From: Cliona cf. orientalis
Lineage: Eukaryota > Porifera > Demospongiae > Clionaida > Clionaidae
Assembly (NCBI GenBank): GCA_963930775.1
Contig: OZ005693.1
Span: 11,141,525 to 11,205,524 of the forward strand
Length of the DNA stretch: 64,000 bases
Direction: 5' to 3'
Part shown: positions 52,739-64,000 of the stretch, piece by piece
Position numbering within the stretch: the first letter of the stretch is position 1
Layout: the number at the start of each line of letters is the position of its first letter
Program-made: the position numbers and the translations under genes
The notes under the pieces: generated by a model
What the model was told of the DNA's origin: nothing
What the model saw: only the letters and a program-made list of their open reading frames with translations
Database searches by the model: none

Positions 52739-54668
52739 CTGCAAATAATACAAATAATAAATGGAACTACAAGAGTATTGCATACCATGCCTTAAGAACA
52801 CTTTTGTTTGCAGGTATATTATTCTAAATTAGCGATTTGCCCGATTTTCGCTAATATTAAATTTTGTACCCGCGAATATTAAAATTTTCATTATTTTCGA
52901 ATAAAAAGAATGTTAATTTTGAAAAATTGCTAAAATGAGTACCCACTAAATGTGCTATTTCCAAAATCCGTTAAGATTTGTACCTGCAAAAAATCGTAAG
53001 GTGGTTGAGACTGCCTCAACCACCTTGCTGATCAGCAGTTGCAGTTAAACTATAGCACTCTGGCCTGTGGCCATACACCCTTAGTAATCTTCTATGACTG
53101 TGCAATTGTGCACACAATACACTGGATCTGCTGATTCTGGGCCCCTGCCAAAATACAAAAATCAGGTGCAGTACGTAGGGGGCAAGCAAACCCAACCCCC
53201 CCCCCCATAATAATTATTATTATGTATTACCTTAGGGCTACGATTTTTTGCAGGAACATTGTGTTCTGGAACATTGCGCATTTATAGCATCCCGTTCGAA
53301 CACACGGCTTAATCAATCAACTATCCAAAAAAAGGTCGTTAGCTTGTTCTTAGCTCCCCTTACAAGACTTGAGAACATGAGAAGTCAGTCAGGATCTATT
53401 ACCTTCATGATGAACACTCAATGTCTTCTCACGAATCAAGCTGTTCAAAATTAAAGTTCTATTTATTCGAAAATGTTGATAAATTCATTGCCTGCAAACA
53501 AAAGTGTATATCTTCACGTAGCGGGGTCCAATCACTTCCGCTGATCTTCCGTGACAGACTCACAACTATAACTATAATATAATAATATGATATTACCCCA
53601 GTGCAGGCGCACAATGTGCAGTAAGGGGTAGTTATAAACCTATCGGTTCTGTTAGTCCGTCTGCTGTAAACATAAAAATCATCTGATCTCGAGATCTAGG
53701 CATCTGCCAGAGCAACTCGTAAGCATAACGAATCTGTTGAAAAACTATGCTTTGAATCATTTATGAGCGAATTTGAGAAAAGGGGTAACTTTGCGCATTT
53801 TCCGAATTTTTGTTTTAAAATGCTTATATCTCTGGAACCATAGCAGCTATGAACTTCAAACCTGGTATGAATATTCTTTCATCATTCAATAAGTAACTAA
53901 GATACATAATAGTTACCTCCTATTGACCAATCAGATTACAGTAAAGTGGTAGTAAAATTCTAAGGGGATCGATTCTATACATCTATAGTGAGTCCAAAGG
54001 ATAATTATAACCTGCAAAAATGCATCACTGGTTTTTACGCATTATACTCTATCTAAACGCGGCACCAAAGTATCATTACAAATTTTCACGCCCACATGCC
54101 TATTCTCGACTGTTTTCCATGCTCGCACGTCAATCGGCAGCTCTGTTGCTGTACTGTCTGGATTTGATCATAGTAAGAAACATCAATACATAATTTTTCT
54201 GGCACTTATTTCTGCGGTTTCTGCCTAGATTTGTGAGTATTCATTACCTCCAAAACTTTTGGTGGTCCTTACTGTGACATATAGATTTTTTCTAGTGCTG
54301 ATTTCAATAATATGCATCATTGCAAGTCATTGATGGCCTACGTTTTTGTGGAATATACTTTTTAGGTAATTTCATTCAGATTTAGTGATATAGAAATAGT
54401 TATAGCTTGGTATTGTGGAAAGAAACTCACTCAGCTGGGCTCTAATATACAGAGGCTCCAGGTTCAGCAGTAACCTAAAGCAGTATTGAAGTCCCACTAT
54501 CAAGCTATTTGCAAGTGCTATCCAACAGTATTTGTAACACAATCGTAAATAAAACCATTGCAAGGCAATATGGCATACCCATCCAAACCACTTTTTCCAT
54601 ATAAACTTAATACAAACAAAAATGAAGCTAGCGGCGCTTCTGTGCAACCAATTTACATGGTTAAGAGG
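52739..54668. other. Non-coding stretch with AT-rich repeat and one arm of a distant inverted repeat
   Basis: 52810-53000 carries phrases such as GCGAATATTA and TTTCGCTAATATTA, typical of a diverged small element. 53765-53797 (GAGCGAATTTGAGAAAAGGG..) is repeated inverted at 57480-57512. On the minus strand 54372-54647 is open and hydrophobic in the same frame as the exon before it, but is separated from it by TGA; I do not call it. Confidence 0.4.
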
Positions 54669-57600
54669 TCAATTGATAGCCTCATTCTGTGAGCTATCTG
54701 GTGCAATTTGTTTTGTGATTAAACTCCTAACCAGAGCTGAGATATTGTAGATCATCTGGGGACCCTTGGTGGCCCATAGTTTGTATGGTGCCATGTCTGT
54801 AGTACTGTGCAAGGAGCAAAAAGAGAGACAGTAGCTACTGAGTAACTTCAAAAGGTTGTAGAACCAAGAAAACGGAATAAATCCCCAGCAATATGCATAT
54901 TTTCGGCTGCTCTAAGGTTGCTTTTCATGCCTGTAGCATCCTTGTACCAGTTTTCTGAAATTCTTTGGACACACTAACATCTATATTATAGCAAGAATTA
55001 GTAAAGATCTGAAAGTAAAGAACCACATGCCCATTGCAAGCAGATCGAGCCAAATGCGAGTTAAGTTTCCACTCCGCTCCATGGATTGGAGTGTAGGATT
55101 GATGATAGTATCCTAAGGGACTAGTTCAAATCCGGCAACTTCATAGTGATTAATTGTTATCCAATTTTTGGTGCACTATACTTGGAGTGGTTAATGAAAT
55201 TGCACATGTATGGGTTTCAATCACGGTTGAAAGTGGCTTCTAAACATTTGTAGAGGCTGTAATACAATCCATGGCAGTACTAATTATTGCATCCCTATAA
55301 TATCCTCCCCTCCCTCCCCCCACACACATACACACATACATGTACACACACTCATTATTGGGGAGCCTCATCCCCAGGCCGCTCCCCACGTTTTTAATGT
55401 TACGCACAGAAAACGTGGGAGTGGCCTGGGTACAAGGCTACATATGTATTGGGATTGAGTGGATAGCATAATATTATTATTTGTTGATGCAAACTGTAAT
55501 AAAATCCTTCTGAGTACCAGCTTGCCATTGTATGGTTTCAGTGGCGTGTTGAAATCTATCAAAAGAAAATTGGTTGAAATTCTTCCCCCGAGAACTCTAA
55601 TTGCCTACAGTGGAACCACTCAATTGTGGGACTTGAACTAATGGTCAGTCATGTATCTTTTGAGAGATTCCTCTATATTAAAGGTAAGAGTATATTATAC
55701 TCTTGCTAAAGATGACCTTACCACACTTGACGAGCAGACGGTTTGGTTTTGGTCCGCATGTGGTGGTGTTTGTTGTTTCGCTGCCTGTAGCCACTGTGTA
55801 CTGACAGCGAAGGATATGGAGGTTGCTCTCATCACAAGTCACGTCTTTGAGCCACACTGGACCATCGATGTTCCTGTAGTAGTGTGATTGATAGTATTTT
55901 TTTACAAACATTCACTACTTGTTATGTTTTCAATAACAAATCCCAACGTATGAAATCACCCCAGTGATCTTGCTGTTCAAAAGGTTGAACTGGTTGCAAA
56001 GTTTATCTTTGAGAGCTAGAGATTATAGGTTAATAAGGTCTTGCAATTGTCTTATGGGAACTCTTACCTACCCAATTGACTGTGTAATTATGTTCAGCTA
56101 CGGTAGAGCATCACTGCAATACTAGCACCCAAATATACAACCCTCCTTCATTTAAGCTACCTGTAGGCAAAATCAGCATGTTTGTAGCCCATCTGGTTGC
56201 AGATGACCGTAGCCTCCTCTCTATAGGAGTCGTCAGCACAGATCCCTCCATAGCTAGGCTTATCCACACCGGTAGACATGAAAATCAGTACTTCGTAGAA
56301 GCCTTCAAGGTTGCTGTCTCCATTGTATGGTACCAGTTTGATATCACCAATGGCTGCAGCTGGTTGTTAAAACAGTAAAAATATAATAATCTCACCCCAT
56401 TCCAAGTTTTTAATTGCATGAGAACCTGTGCATAGATGGGGATGAGGGCATAGCAGGTCCATGGTACCTTTTCTATATTATAACAGTGTTCATCTCCCCC
56501 CACACCCATGTTAGACTTTAGGAGGATAATAACACTCTAGGATACTTTAAGTTGTCCCAATTAAGGGTGTCCAGAATTGAGGGGTTCCAATGTATTATCA
56601 CTTTTCATCACTACTGCCCCAGAAAAACTCCTATAATTATACTGAAACATAACACAAGAATAATAATAATATTATTATTAACACATGTGCATTCTTACCA
56701 AGGCCTATAGGCTAGTATGGATCTTCAAATATAATACAAGTATGTTTGAAGTCATAATCATGGGATAATATGACTGAACACTACTAACAGTATGCTATTG
56801 TACAACCGAGTGCCAGTTAAGCTTAGTACAGCGCATGCGCAGATGAAGACCACACCCCTCACTGCAGGCCAAGAGTAGCTGCTCGTGTAATGGCGACGTT
56901 CTCACTCTGCTCGAATGTCGAATTTACCACCAGACCATGACAAAGAGCAGACATCGCCTCTCGCTTCGCTCGAGGCTCGGTGGCCTACCGAGCAGGCCTG
57001 TCGAAACGCACGGCACTTGCGCCACTTGCTCGAGCTCAAGCGCTCGAGAATGCATCTCTCATATGACCCCTAGGCCCTGGCAACCTTGTTTGTGCACACG
57101 GCACAACAATTCTGACCAATCATGAGTCTTTTAAACTTGTAGGAGAGCGCATCTTTTATACCCTCCAGGTTAGGACACGGAAAATTGATCGTCTGAAAAA
57201 TATTTTTCGTTGTATATATATAACTACACTCGCTGCAGTTTGCAAGCCCCGCCCATTTCTGGTATGGGCAAGGCGAGCGCGCACGTCGATCGCCTTCGAA
57301 AAACGCCGTTTTATGCCCCTCTTTGGTGGCTCACCGCTCGGGACAGGAGGCTTGCTTAGACTTCTAACATTGGATCTGTGAAGTAGAAGGCCCAAACTGC
57401 TAACAAACCAAGTCTGAAGCCTAGGACTCTTACTGGCTTGAAATGGTGGTAGGTTGAAAAGTGACAAAAAATCGCGTTTTGCGCGAAGTTACCCCTTTTC
57501 TCAAATTCGCTCACATTTGGTAAGACACTCGAGTATCGCAAAACTGTGTTTTTAATGGCCACACCTATCAACTGCACCCCCTTGTGCTTTTTGCTCAGTG

Positions 57601-58400
57601 TGCAAACATACCCGAGTATGTAGGTAAAGATTGTCAACAAGATAGTACAGGCTGCAGATGCAGCATGCGGGATATGTGCTCTAGAGAGCTCAGTATTATA
57701 AACATCATCCTACTTTAGATAGTATATACCCCTTTGAGACCTGATAGGTGCACTTTTGCAGATGTCTATTATTTTCAGGAGGTGCCCTTTTATATCACCA
57801 CTTGTAATACTGTTGAAAACCTATCGAGCTATATACCTTACATTTGTATGGGCACCCCAGGCCACTGTTTTCAATGTTGTACACAGAAATATTGAAAAAG
57901 CCAGTATACTGTGAATTTAGCTTTGTTCTCCAGGTCATGTGCACATTCTATATATAGCTGTACCATGTATAGGCCTATTCTATACATAGGTACTGCTAAA
58001 ATTAAAATTGTGGGTTCTGTAAAAATACTGCTCTTATCAAGGGAACATCATTGGTCAGGACAGCCCTGCATGCTCTATCAAGGGCTTATGCCAGATCATT
58101 AATATTAATCCATTATGAACCTCTATTATCATGTTCTATGATTATTCACTACCCCAAAATTTCTGCCAAGACATCAAGATAGGGTAAATCGCGAATATTT
58201 CGTTGTTGAAATCTTTCGGACAGCCTGGTTTGTGCGAAAATTAAACGCATGAAATACACGCGCAATATTAATGACAAATTATGCAGAATAAGCTTATTCG
58301 CAATCTACAGAAACTTACATTGTACGGACAGACCGACAGTCAGTTGTGAAGTGCAAGAGAGAAGCGACAGAGTATAAATCAAATAAGGCAGAACTGCCAT
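54669..58400 (-). CDS. Secreted or membrane SRCR-domain protein (scavenger receptor Cys-rich)
   Basis: Exon 1 58400-58319 encodes a signal peptide (MAVLPYLIYTLSLLSC..). Exon 2 56353-56161 starts the SRCR domain (DIKLVPYNGDSNLEGFYEV, ICADDSYREEATVICNQMGY). Exon 3 55873-55722 completes it (GPVWLKDVTCDESNLHILRC, then LLVKC). Phases agree (1 then 2) and splice sites are good (GTAAGT, GTAGCT, GTAAGG donors). The fold is about 105 residues, the normal SRCR size, with the usual Cys pattern partly altered. The 3' end is uncertain: a fourth exon 54796-54669 continues in phase to a TGA (PYKLWATKGPQ.. to QNEAIN), giving 184 aa; alternatively the transcript runs on to the exons at 52.7-51.9 kb. SRCR proteins are abundant in sponges and serve in adhesion or microbial recognition; ligand unknown. 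Confidence 0.75.
55363..55439. mobile_element. Palindromic hairpin element, AGCCTC..CCCAGGCC family
   Basis: Arm AGCCTCATCCCCAGGCC..CCACGTTTT is matched by AAAACGTGGGAGTGGCCTGGGTACAAGGCT around the loop TAATGTTACGCACAG. A half copy with loop and right arm lies at about 46211-46290 in MOV10L1, and a left-arm and loop copy at about 57850-57886. Confidence 0.75.
56825..57320. other. GC/CpG-rich island in SRCR intron 1
   Basis: Starts with GCGCATGCGC (about 56832), the palindrome seen at other gene starts, followed by CpG-rich sequence with a hairpin GCTCGGT..ACCGAGC (about 56977). It may be an internal promoter or a decayed element. No convincing exon on either strand. Confidence 0.4.
57321..58318. 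other. Remainder of SRCR intron 1
   Basis: Holds the right arm (57480-57512) of the inverted repeat shared with 53765-53797, a partial palindromic element at about 57850, and AT-rich unique DNA with AATATTTCG-type phrases at about 58190. No exon seen. Confidence 0.5.
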
Positions 58401-58736
58401 CGTGATGAGACCTATTCGACTGAATTTTAGTCGCCCTGACCTCAAGAATCTAAAACTGCGCATGCGTAATCGGGTCCTCGAGCCTCGCATAGCTGTGCAT
58501 GTGCCAATCACGCAACAAAAATCTATGGCTGCTGCAAGGGTACACATGGATTTCTCCGTTGCCCATCACCTAGCAAAGTGGAAATACAAGGTCTCTCCAT
58601 TGTTGCATAGGCACTGCCACAGCACCACCTTCATCTCGACCCTTCTGTAGCACTGGATGTACTTCACTGACATTGGCATTTCTATGATGCATTAAGTATT
58701 GTCAAATTTTACATGTACACAAATAATATTATTATG
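58401..58736 (-). promoter_or_regulatory. SRCR gene promoter / CDC16 3' flank
   Basis: TGCGCATGCG at 58457-58466 lies 57 bases upstream of the SRCR start codon, in the position expected of a proximal NRF1-like site. The rest is CDC16 3' UTR and spacer; both genes are transcribed in the minus direction. Confidence 0.55.
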
Positions 58737-60789
58737 CTAGTCAATAGTCATGGCACTGTCATCGCTGCCTTCTCTCTTCTGCTTCACAAGAGGTCCCAGA
58801 ATCATACTATTCTGTTCCACTTTGAGAATCTCACTACCCGGTTCCAAATCATCCAAACTCGATTCCAGTCTGGGAACGGGACTCTCAATGACCACAGGCT
58901 GTTCCGCCATCTCCTCCATGGCCGTCTGCAGCAACTCTAGTGTAAACTGATCCTCTCTTTTCAATCGCAGGGAACGATTCGCAAACTCGACAACTTTCTC
59001 AAAATCACCTTTGAGCAAGTAGACGAATGCAATAGCTGTTAGAGAGCTAGGTTGATTCGGTGCTAGCTGTAACGCACTGAGGTGCATGGACAGAGCTTCG
59101 TCATACTTCCCCTGTTTTCTCAAAACGTGACCGAGATTATTATAAACGGTCTCCCACAGTTCTAGAGTGACGTGTGGATCGATGGACGTCAGCTGAACGA
59201 TGGCCAATCGAAAGTATTTTTCGGCTTTAACATGATCCTCACCACTGGCTATGATGGTCCCCATCTCCTGAAGCAGCATGGGGTCTAGTGGGGCCATATC
59301 TCTGGCACTACAGAGGAACCTTACAGCTGTCGAGGTGGAGCCAGTCTGGAAATACTCCCGACCGAGATAGAGAAGAGGGAGATGGGAACCATGCATGATA
59401 CGAGCAGCGCTGGAGAAGGCCGATATCGCTTGATCGTGTTCCCCCTCACTGGTGAATGAGAGACCGAATGCCATGTGAGCCGGGGCAAAATTGGCATCCA
59501 AATTGACAGCTTTTGTGAGGTACTTTCTCGCACTCTGATGCTTATTCACGGTGATGTAGTAACATCCCACAGTGTACCAGGCCAGAGGGCTGTTTGGGAA
59601 ATGGTCCACCAACCTGTGACCAAGAGAGAATAGTTCCTCAAATTTGCCCTTTTGAACACAGCAAGCTACGTGCAGCAGTGTGGCAGAGCTGTGGTATGGA
59701 TCCTTATCCAAAATATCCGTCGTGAGTTTATAGCAGGCATCAATGTTCATCTTTTGGAAATACTGGTTGGCTACATTGCAGAGGACGTCTAGATTCGAGC
59801 ACAGGGGTTGTAAGGATTTCTGTGATTGGAATTCTGCGAGTGTGTCTTGCTTTGGAGTGCTGTGTTGCATCTTTTGCTGATAGAGTAGCCGGAGTGTTTT
59901 CTCCTCCTCCATAGAACACTGGGTGTTAAAGTGCATCTCTTGAAGGAGGGACTTCTCATCATTGCTGGAGAGGGCGTGATAGTGACACAGCTTCTCCAGC
60001 GCTTCAACACAATACACGTCCTGCACCAGAGCCTAGTGTGTGCATGAAAGGAGGGAAAGAGTGAGACCATCATGATCATAAAATTCAGCAAGATTACCGT
60101 ACTTGATCTAATACTACGTATGGAAAAAAAATTTCAATTTTGAAAAACGCGCACTTTTCTAGTAAAGGTCGTCAATCGCTACATATATACACGTTATGAG
60201 AATTCCTAAAACGCTAATTTCTTACGTTAAATTGGATCATACATTGTATTTGATTAACTACGGTAATTAATTAAGACAGTACACTGCTTACCTGTTTGTA
60301 ACATTCAATGGCTGATGGCAGGTCCCCCAAGCCTTCGTGAGCAGTGGCTTTCAACACTTGAACTGCACTACCAATGTCCGAGAGAGAGGGTATATTAATG
60401 TTAGCAGCTGGGGCTGGTGGAGGGGATTCCCCTGGCAATTGGTCATCTTGAGGTCCTAGCAATGCCAACACTTCCTCCCATTCCTCACAGGCTGCATGGC
60501 ACCTGCTCAGAAAGTGAGAGAGAATATCTAGCAAATTTCATAAACATAAGACTTTTTACCTTGCAGCTAGGTACTTCAGAGCTTTACTGTGCTGCAGAGC
60601 GACCGTGCTCTGCAGCACGTGTATGGCCCTCTGGTGCTGTCCACAGTGATAGAGAGCCTGTACGTACACGACTAGGTCTTGAATGTCGCCACGCGAAAGA
60701 GAGAGCGCCTTATCGGCCCAGTATAGCGCTGAGTCGTAGAGCTGCTTGGTGGTGTACTGTTGAACGAGGCTTCTGGCCTTTGCAAGCAT
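58737..60789 (-). CDS. CDC16: Anaphase-promoting complex subunit CDC16/APC6 (TPR protein)
   Basis: TPR scaffold subunit of the APC/C ubiquitin ligase, needed for exit from mitosis. Three exons: 60789-60560, 60502-60292 and 60032-58737 (stop TAG); 1737 nt, 578 aa, phases consistent. The start MLAKARSLVQQY is followed by TPR-like helices (YDSALYWADKALSLS; GQHQRAIHVLQ), an acidic/proline insert (GESPPPAPAAN), and the diagnostic TPR core: KDPYHSSATLLHVACC, NSPLAWYTVGCYY, KYLTKAVNLDANFAPAHMAFG, GREYFQTG, LDPMLLQEMG and ETVYNNLGHVLRKQGKYDEAL. Length is a little under human CDC16 (about 620 aa). The tail is acidic and degenerate, as usual. Shares a 132-bp promoter with POC1. A TACCGTA-family MITE sits in intron 2. 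Confidence 0.96.
60093..60269 (-). mobile_element. TACCGTA-family MITE in CDC16 intron 2
   Basis: Inverted relative to the copies at 46795 and 63647. Ends TTACCGTACTTGATC and GATTAACTACGGTAA; the body shows GCGCACTTTTC, GGTCGTCAAT, GTTATGAGAAT and AAATTGGATCAT. Confidence 0.85.
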
Positions 60790-60921
60790 TCTCCGTGGTG
60801 TGCTTTATATAGAAAAAGGCGCGCATGCTTTCGGTGTGCTTTATTTGGAATAAAGGACCTCCATTTTCGCGCCAAATTTGAAGGAGCAGCGTTCTGTGTC
60901 TCGAGTCTCAACGAGAATATA
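60790..60921. promoter_or_regulatory. Divergent CDC16/POC1 promoter with E2F-like and CHR-like sites
   Basis: Only 132 bases separate the two start codons. TTTTCGCGCCAAA (60864-60876) matches the E2F consensus and is followed without a gap by TTTGAA (60877-60882), the cell-cycle homology region core. A GTGTGCTTTAT phrase occurs twice (about 60797 and 60834), with TTTATATAG on the CDC16 side. Confidence 0.7.
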
Positions 60922-63359
60922 ATGGCGAATCCTGTAAGTCATTTCTCATCTGTTAGGAGTAAATTTAGCTAAAAAGCTTCACCTAAGAATGCTGCATGCG
61001 AGTAAATTCAAATGTTTATGGTGAGCATTATTTGGAATTATCTATCCTGCAGGAAGACCCGTCGCTGGAGCGACACTTCAAGGGTCATAGAGACACTGTG
61101 ACCAGCGTCTCCTTCAACCCCAACATGAAACAGCTCGCCACCGGCTCTATGGACGCCTGCCTCATGGTCTGGCACTTCAAACCTCAAGCCAGGGCCTACA
61201 GATTTGTTGGACACAAGGTAAATGCTATAAGGGTAACTAATAATTACTGTAGCATGGCTGATAAAGAGAGAGGAGGTGTATAGTAAATTATATCATTATT
61301 CTCAGGATGCCATATTGTCAGTAGCCTTCTCCCCATCTGGCCATCTTGTGGCGTCAGCATCCAGAGATAAAACAGTCAGGCTTTGGATACCTAGCGTGTA
61401 AGCAAATATTATTTTCAAATGTATGGTCATCTACTTAGTTGTTTTTCTTCTCGTTTCAGTAAGGGTGAGTCTACAGTGTTCAAGGCTCATACTGGTTCTG
61501 TTAGGTGTGTGGACTTTGCCTCTGACGGCCACTCCATGCTGACTGCTTCTGACGACAAATCAGTAAAGGTACTCCATAACAATTTTTTGACCAATTAACA
61601 TGACCGAATTTTTATATGTGACTTCTTTCTCCCTCAGGTATGGACTGTGAACAGACAGAAATTTCAGTTTACTCTGAGCGGCCACAGTAACTGGGTGCGG
61701 AGTGCAAAGTTCAGTCCGGACGGCCGACTGATAGTGTCGTGTAGTGACGACAAGACAGTGAGGGTGTGGGACAGACAGAGCAAGCAGTGCGTCCAGACAT
61801 TCTACGAGCACGGAGGGTGAGGGAGACAAATTAAATATAGTATACGGATTTTTTGGCGAGATTTTAAATTTTGCAAATTGTTTTTTTTTGCAAAACACTC
61901 ATCAAAATTTTCATGCACTATCAACCAATGCAGACTGCTTGAATTTAAAAGATGCCCAAATGCATAAAAATTTAATTTATTAACCTTGGTGCAGGTTTGC
62001 TAGCACCGTTGCATTTCATCCTGATGGTAACTGCATCGGAGTGGGCACCTCAGATAATGTTGTCAAGGTGAGCTGATGAACTGATCTAATTTGTTAGCAT
62101 TGGACTTATCTCCTCCTCTCTCTCTTGACTTCCCCTTTAGATCTGGGATATTAGAGTCAACAAGTTGCTTCAACACTACTCTGGTAAGTGTCACTGTTTG
62201 TGATATTCAATATCTACGTACATACTTAAATGTATTTTATCACTCAAACATAGCTCATGGTGCAGCTGTCAATTCGGTGACCTTTCACCCCTCCGGGAAC
62301 TACCTCCTCTCTGGGGCCAGTGACAATACCCTCAAAGTGAGTGAGAATAATAAATATGATGATGAAAACCAATCGTGTAGCTATATAAGATATGGAAATT
62401 TGACACCATAAGAATTCTGCATAAATATCAATCCTGTAGCTATGACAATAAAAATTTGACATTTTTTTTGTTGTAGATATTTGAACTGATTGAGGGGCGT
62501 CCCTTTTACACTCTCCACGGCCACAAGGGACCGGTGATGGGCGTGGCTTTCTCCCCTTCTGGTGAATTCTTTTCTTCCGTTGGAGCTGATGAACAGGTGA
62601 GATATAGTAATAATGAATGCTCTGCCATCTTAGAATTTACCATAGTATTTACTGATCCACTACACATAATATCTGATTTTAAAAGAATAATTCCCGAGAT
62701 ATAGAATAAAACATCTCACTCTTCCTTCTTTCTAGTGCTGCATCCACAAATCTAGTAAAAAATGTCACCTCATTCATAGGTATTGGTTTGGAAGACCAAC
62801 TTCGATGTGATTGATAGCCGAGAGGTTCTGCGTTCCCAGAGGAAACGACCTACCTCCACCTCTCAGCCACATACCCATGACCCGCCCCCTCAAAGTCACA
62901 TGACCAGCAGAGGCCACGCCCATGAGCTCGACGCCAATAGAGCGCCGCTAGATCATGTGACCCAGCCTCCCAGCGTGGTGAATGTGGGGCCACAGCTGTT
63001 TCATAAGCCACAGCTGCAATTAGAAGAAGATAATGATGGGGAGCTCCCCGTTATTCCACAAGCTGATGGGGGATCACATGACCCTAGAGTGGGTGGAGCA
63101 ACTCATAGTCAGACCACACCCCTTGAACAGATGACGATGCCCCCTCAACTGGCCAATACTCTAGAGCACATTGTTGGACAGCTAGACATCCTTACACAGG
63201 TACATGTATTACAGTGACGTATAATTGTGTGTGAAAATTTGATGTTTTTTTCAGACTGTATCTATTCTTGAGGAGCGGTTGACAATGACTGAGAATAAAC
63301 TGAAGGAGTGCCTCGATAACCAGCAACAGATCACTCTGCAAATACAACCCAATGACTGA
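60922..63359 (+). CDS. POC1: Centriolar WD40 protein POC1 (POC1A/B family)
   Basis: Centriole/basal-body protein needed for centriole integrity and ciliogenesis. Eleven exons: 60922-60933 (MANP), 61053-61217, 61306-61397, 61460-61568, 61638-61816, 61995-62067, 62141-62183, 62254-62336, 62477-62596, 62780-63199, 63255-63359; 1401 nt, 466 aa, all phases consistent. Seven WD repeats fill residues about 8-300 ([102 protein letters not shown]). The repeat-end SRDKTVRLW and [10 protein letters not shown] motifs are canonical. A Pro/His-rich linker follows, then the C-terminal POC1 coiled coil ([33 protein letters not shown]). Length and order fit POC1 well; the A/B distinction is a vertebrate one and does not apply. 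Confidence 0.95.
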
Positions 63360-63646
63360 CCCCGCCCATAACCACACCCACCACAGGTACTCCACTAGTG
63401 AATACATGCAGTAACCTCATTTGCTCTCTCTCTCTCTTATGGAAAATTTTTATACTTTTATTTCCCCTCGTGTATACATAATTATTGTTCCGTTCTTTAT
63501 CGCCATGCCAACTGTGAGGCTTGTAATGTCTGTACTGTGTACTGTCAAGAATGTGCAAAGCTATGAATGTTTTAGCTAGATGGAGAGAATAGATTATACA
63601 GCTGTCAACAGTCGTGAATATGACATTATGGTTAGAGGGGGAGATA

Positions 63647-63795
63647 CCGTAGTTAATCGTATACAACACATGATCCAATTTAACGCAATAAATTAGCATT
63701 AACGAATTCTCATAACGTTTATATATGAGCGATTGACGACCTTTACCAGAAAAACGCGCACTTTTCAAAATTTTTCCATGCATTAAGTACAATAA
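63647..63795 (+). mobile_element. TACCGTA-family MITE downstream of POC1
   Basis: Starts ATACCGTAGTTAATCG and carries CATGATCCAATTTAACGC, GAATTCTCATAACGTTTATAT, GAGCGATTGACGACC and CAGAAAAACGCGC; the right end stops at ATTAAGTAC without the full GGTA. Confidence 0.85.
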
Positions 63796-64000
63796 TAATT
63801 ATTAAAAATGTTTCTCAGTGAGATTTTGGTATAAAAATATTCTGCATAACAGACAATAAATAAATTATAGATCCAATATGGAAGACATTGATAAAAAGTG
63901 TAGAGGTATTTATATATTGTACATCAGTTGACATAAAAAAGGCTTGGAGCAGTGATGACAATGGAAATGACGTATGAACACAAAAAGATCGACACCATTA
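63796..64000. other. AT-rich end of window
   Basis: Nothing recognised. Confidence 0.5.

Noticed and set aside
54372-54647. Hydrophobic minus-strand open frame directly after the TGA at 54669
   Set aside because: Same frame as the preceding exon but cut off by a stop, no good acceptor, Trp/Cys/Tyr-rich composition typical of non-coding AT-rich DNA.
55080-55140. GTTCAAATCC resembling a tRNA B box
   Set aside because: No acceptor stem, D arm or anticodon arm can be folded around it.

Overview
The window reads as nuclear DNA of an early-branching animal, most likely a demosponge. Genes are split by GT-AG introns. The proteins are metazoan (MOV10L1-type piRNA helicase, POC1, APC/C subunit CDC16, SRCR and Ig/SEA ectodomains, SH2 and WW modules). 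Non-coding DNA is AT-rich and full of (GA)n/(CA)n microsatellites, palindromic ACATGT/GCATGC words and small inverted-repeat elements. The sponge assignment is an inference; the gene calls come from exon-by-exon translation with splice phases checked by hand.

Layout. 106-1198 (+) is the 3' part of a queuosine-salvage glycosylase gene (QNG1). About 1.80-2.08 kb is a GC-rich block with several strong hairpins, a candidate structured RNA. 2.75-33.57 kb (-) is modelled as one very long gene: an unrecognised N-terminus, two SH2 domains with matching internal intron positions, a WW domain, a long polyproline region and a WASP-type central/acidic (CA) tail. Its introns, one of about 15 kb, hold nearly all the microsatellites and local duplications between 5.7 and 33 kb. 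It is head-to-head, about 410 bp between start codons, with 33.99-40.02 kb (+), a single-pass receptor with Ig-like modules, a SEA-like region and a long Ser/Tyr-rich cytoplasmic tail.

40.5-45.5 kb is mobile DNA: a 57-bp palindrome, a 332-bp element with a 5-bp target duplication, and four tandem copies (period exactly 1063 bp) of a 1023-bp element with TTAA-bounded 31-bp terminal inverted repeats. Less than 200 bp beyond the array starts the MOV10L1 orthologue (45.68-51.59 kb, +), complete with all helicase motifs. 51.9-58.4 kb (-) holds exons of an SRCR-domain protein with a signal peptide and a set of phase-consistent exons of unknown function that may be its tail or a separate gene. 58.74-60.79 kb (-) is CDC16 and 60.92-63.36 kb (+) is POC1; they share a 132-bp divergent promoter with an E2F-like site next to a CHR-like TTTGAA.

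Biologically the most interesting part is the receptor / tandem-SH2 gene pair. The SH2 protein looks like an Arp2/3 activator in which SH2 and WW modules replace the WH1 and GTPase-binding domains of WASP, which would couple phosphotyrosine directly to actin branching. Second is the identical transposon array directly upstream of a transposon-silencing helicase. Several promoters carry the same GCGCATGCGC-type (NRF1-like) palindrome.
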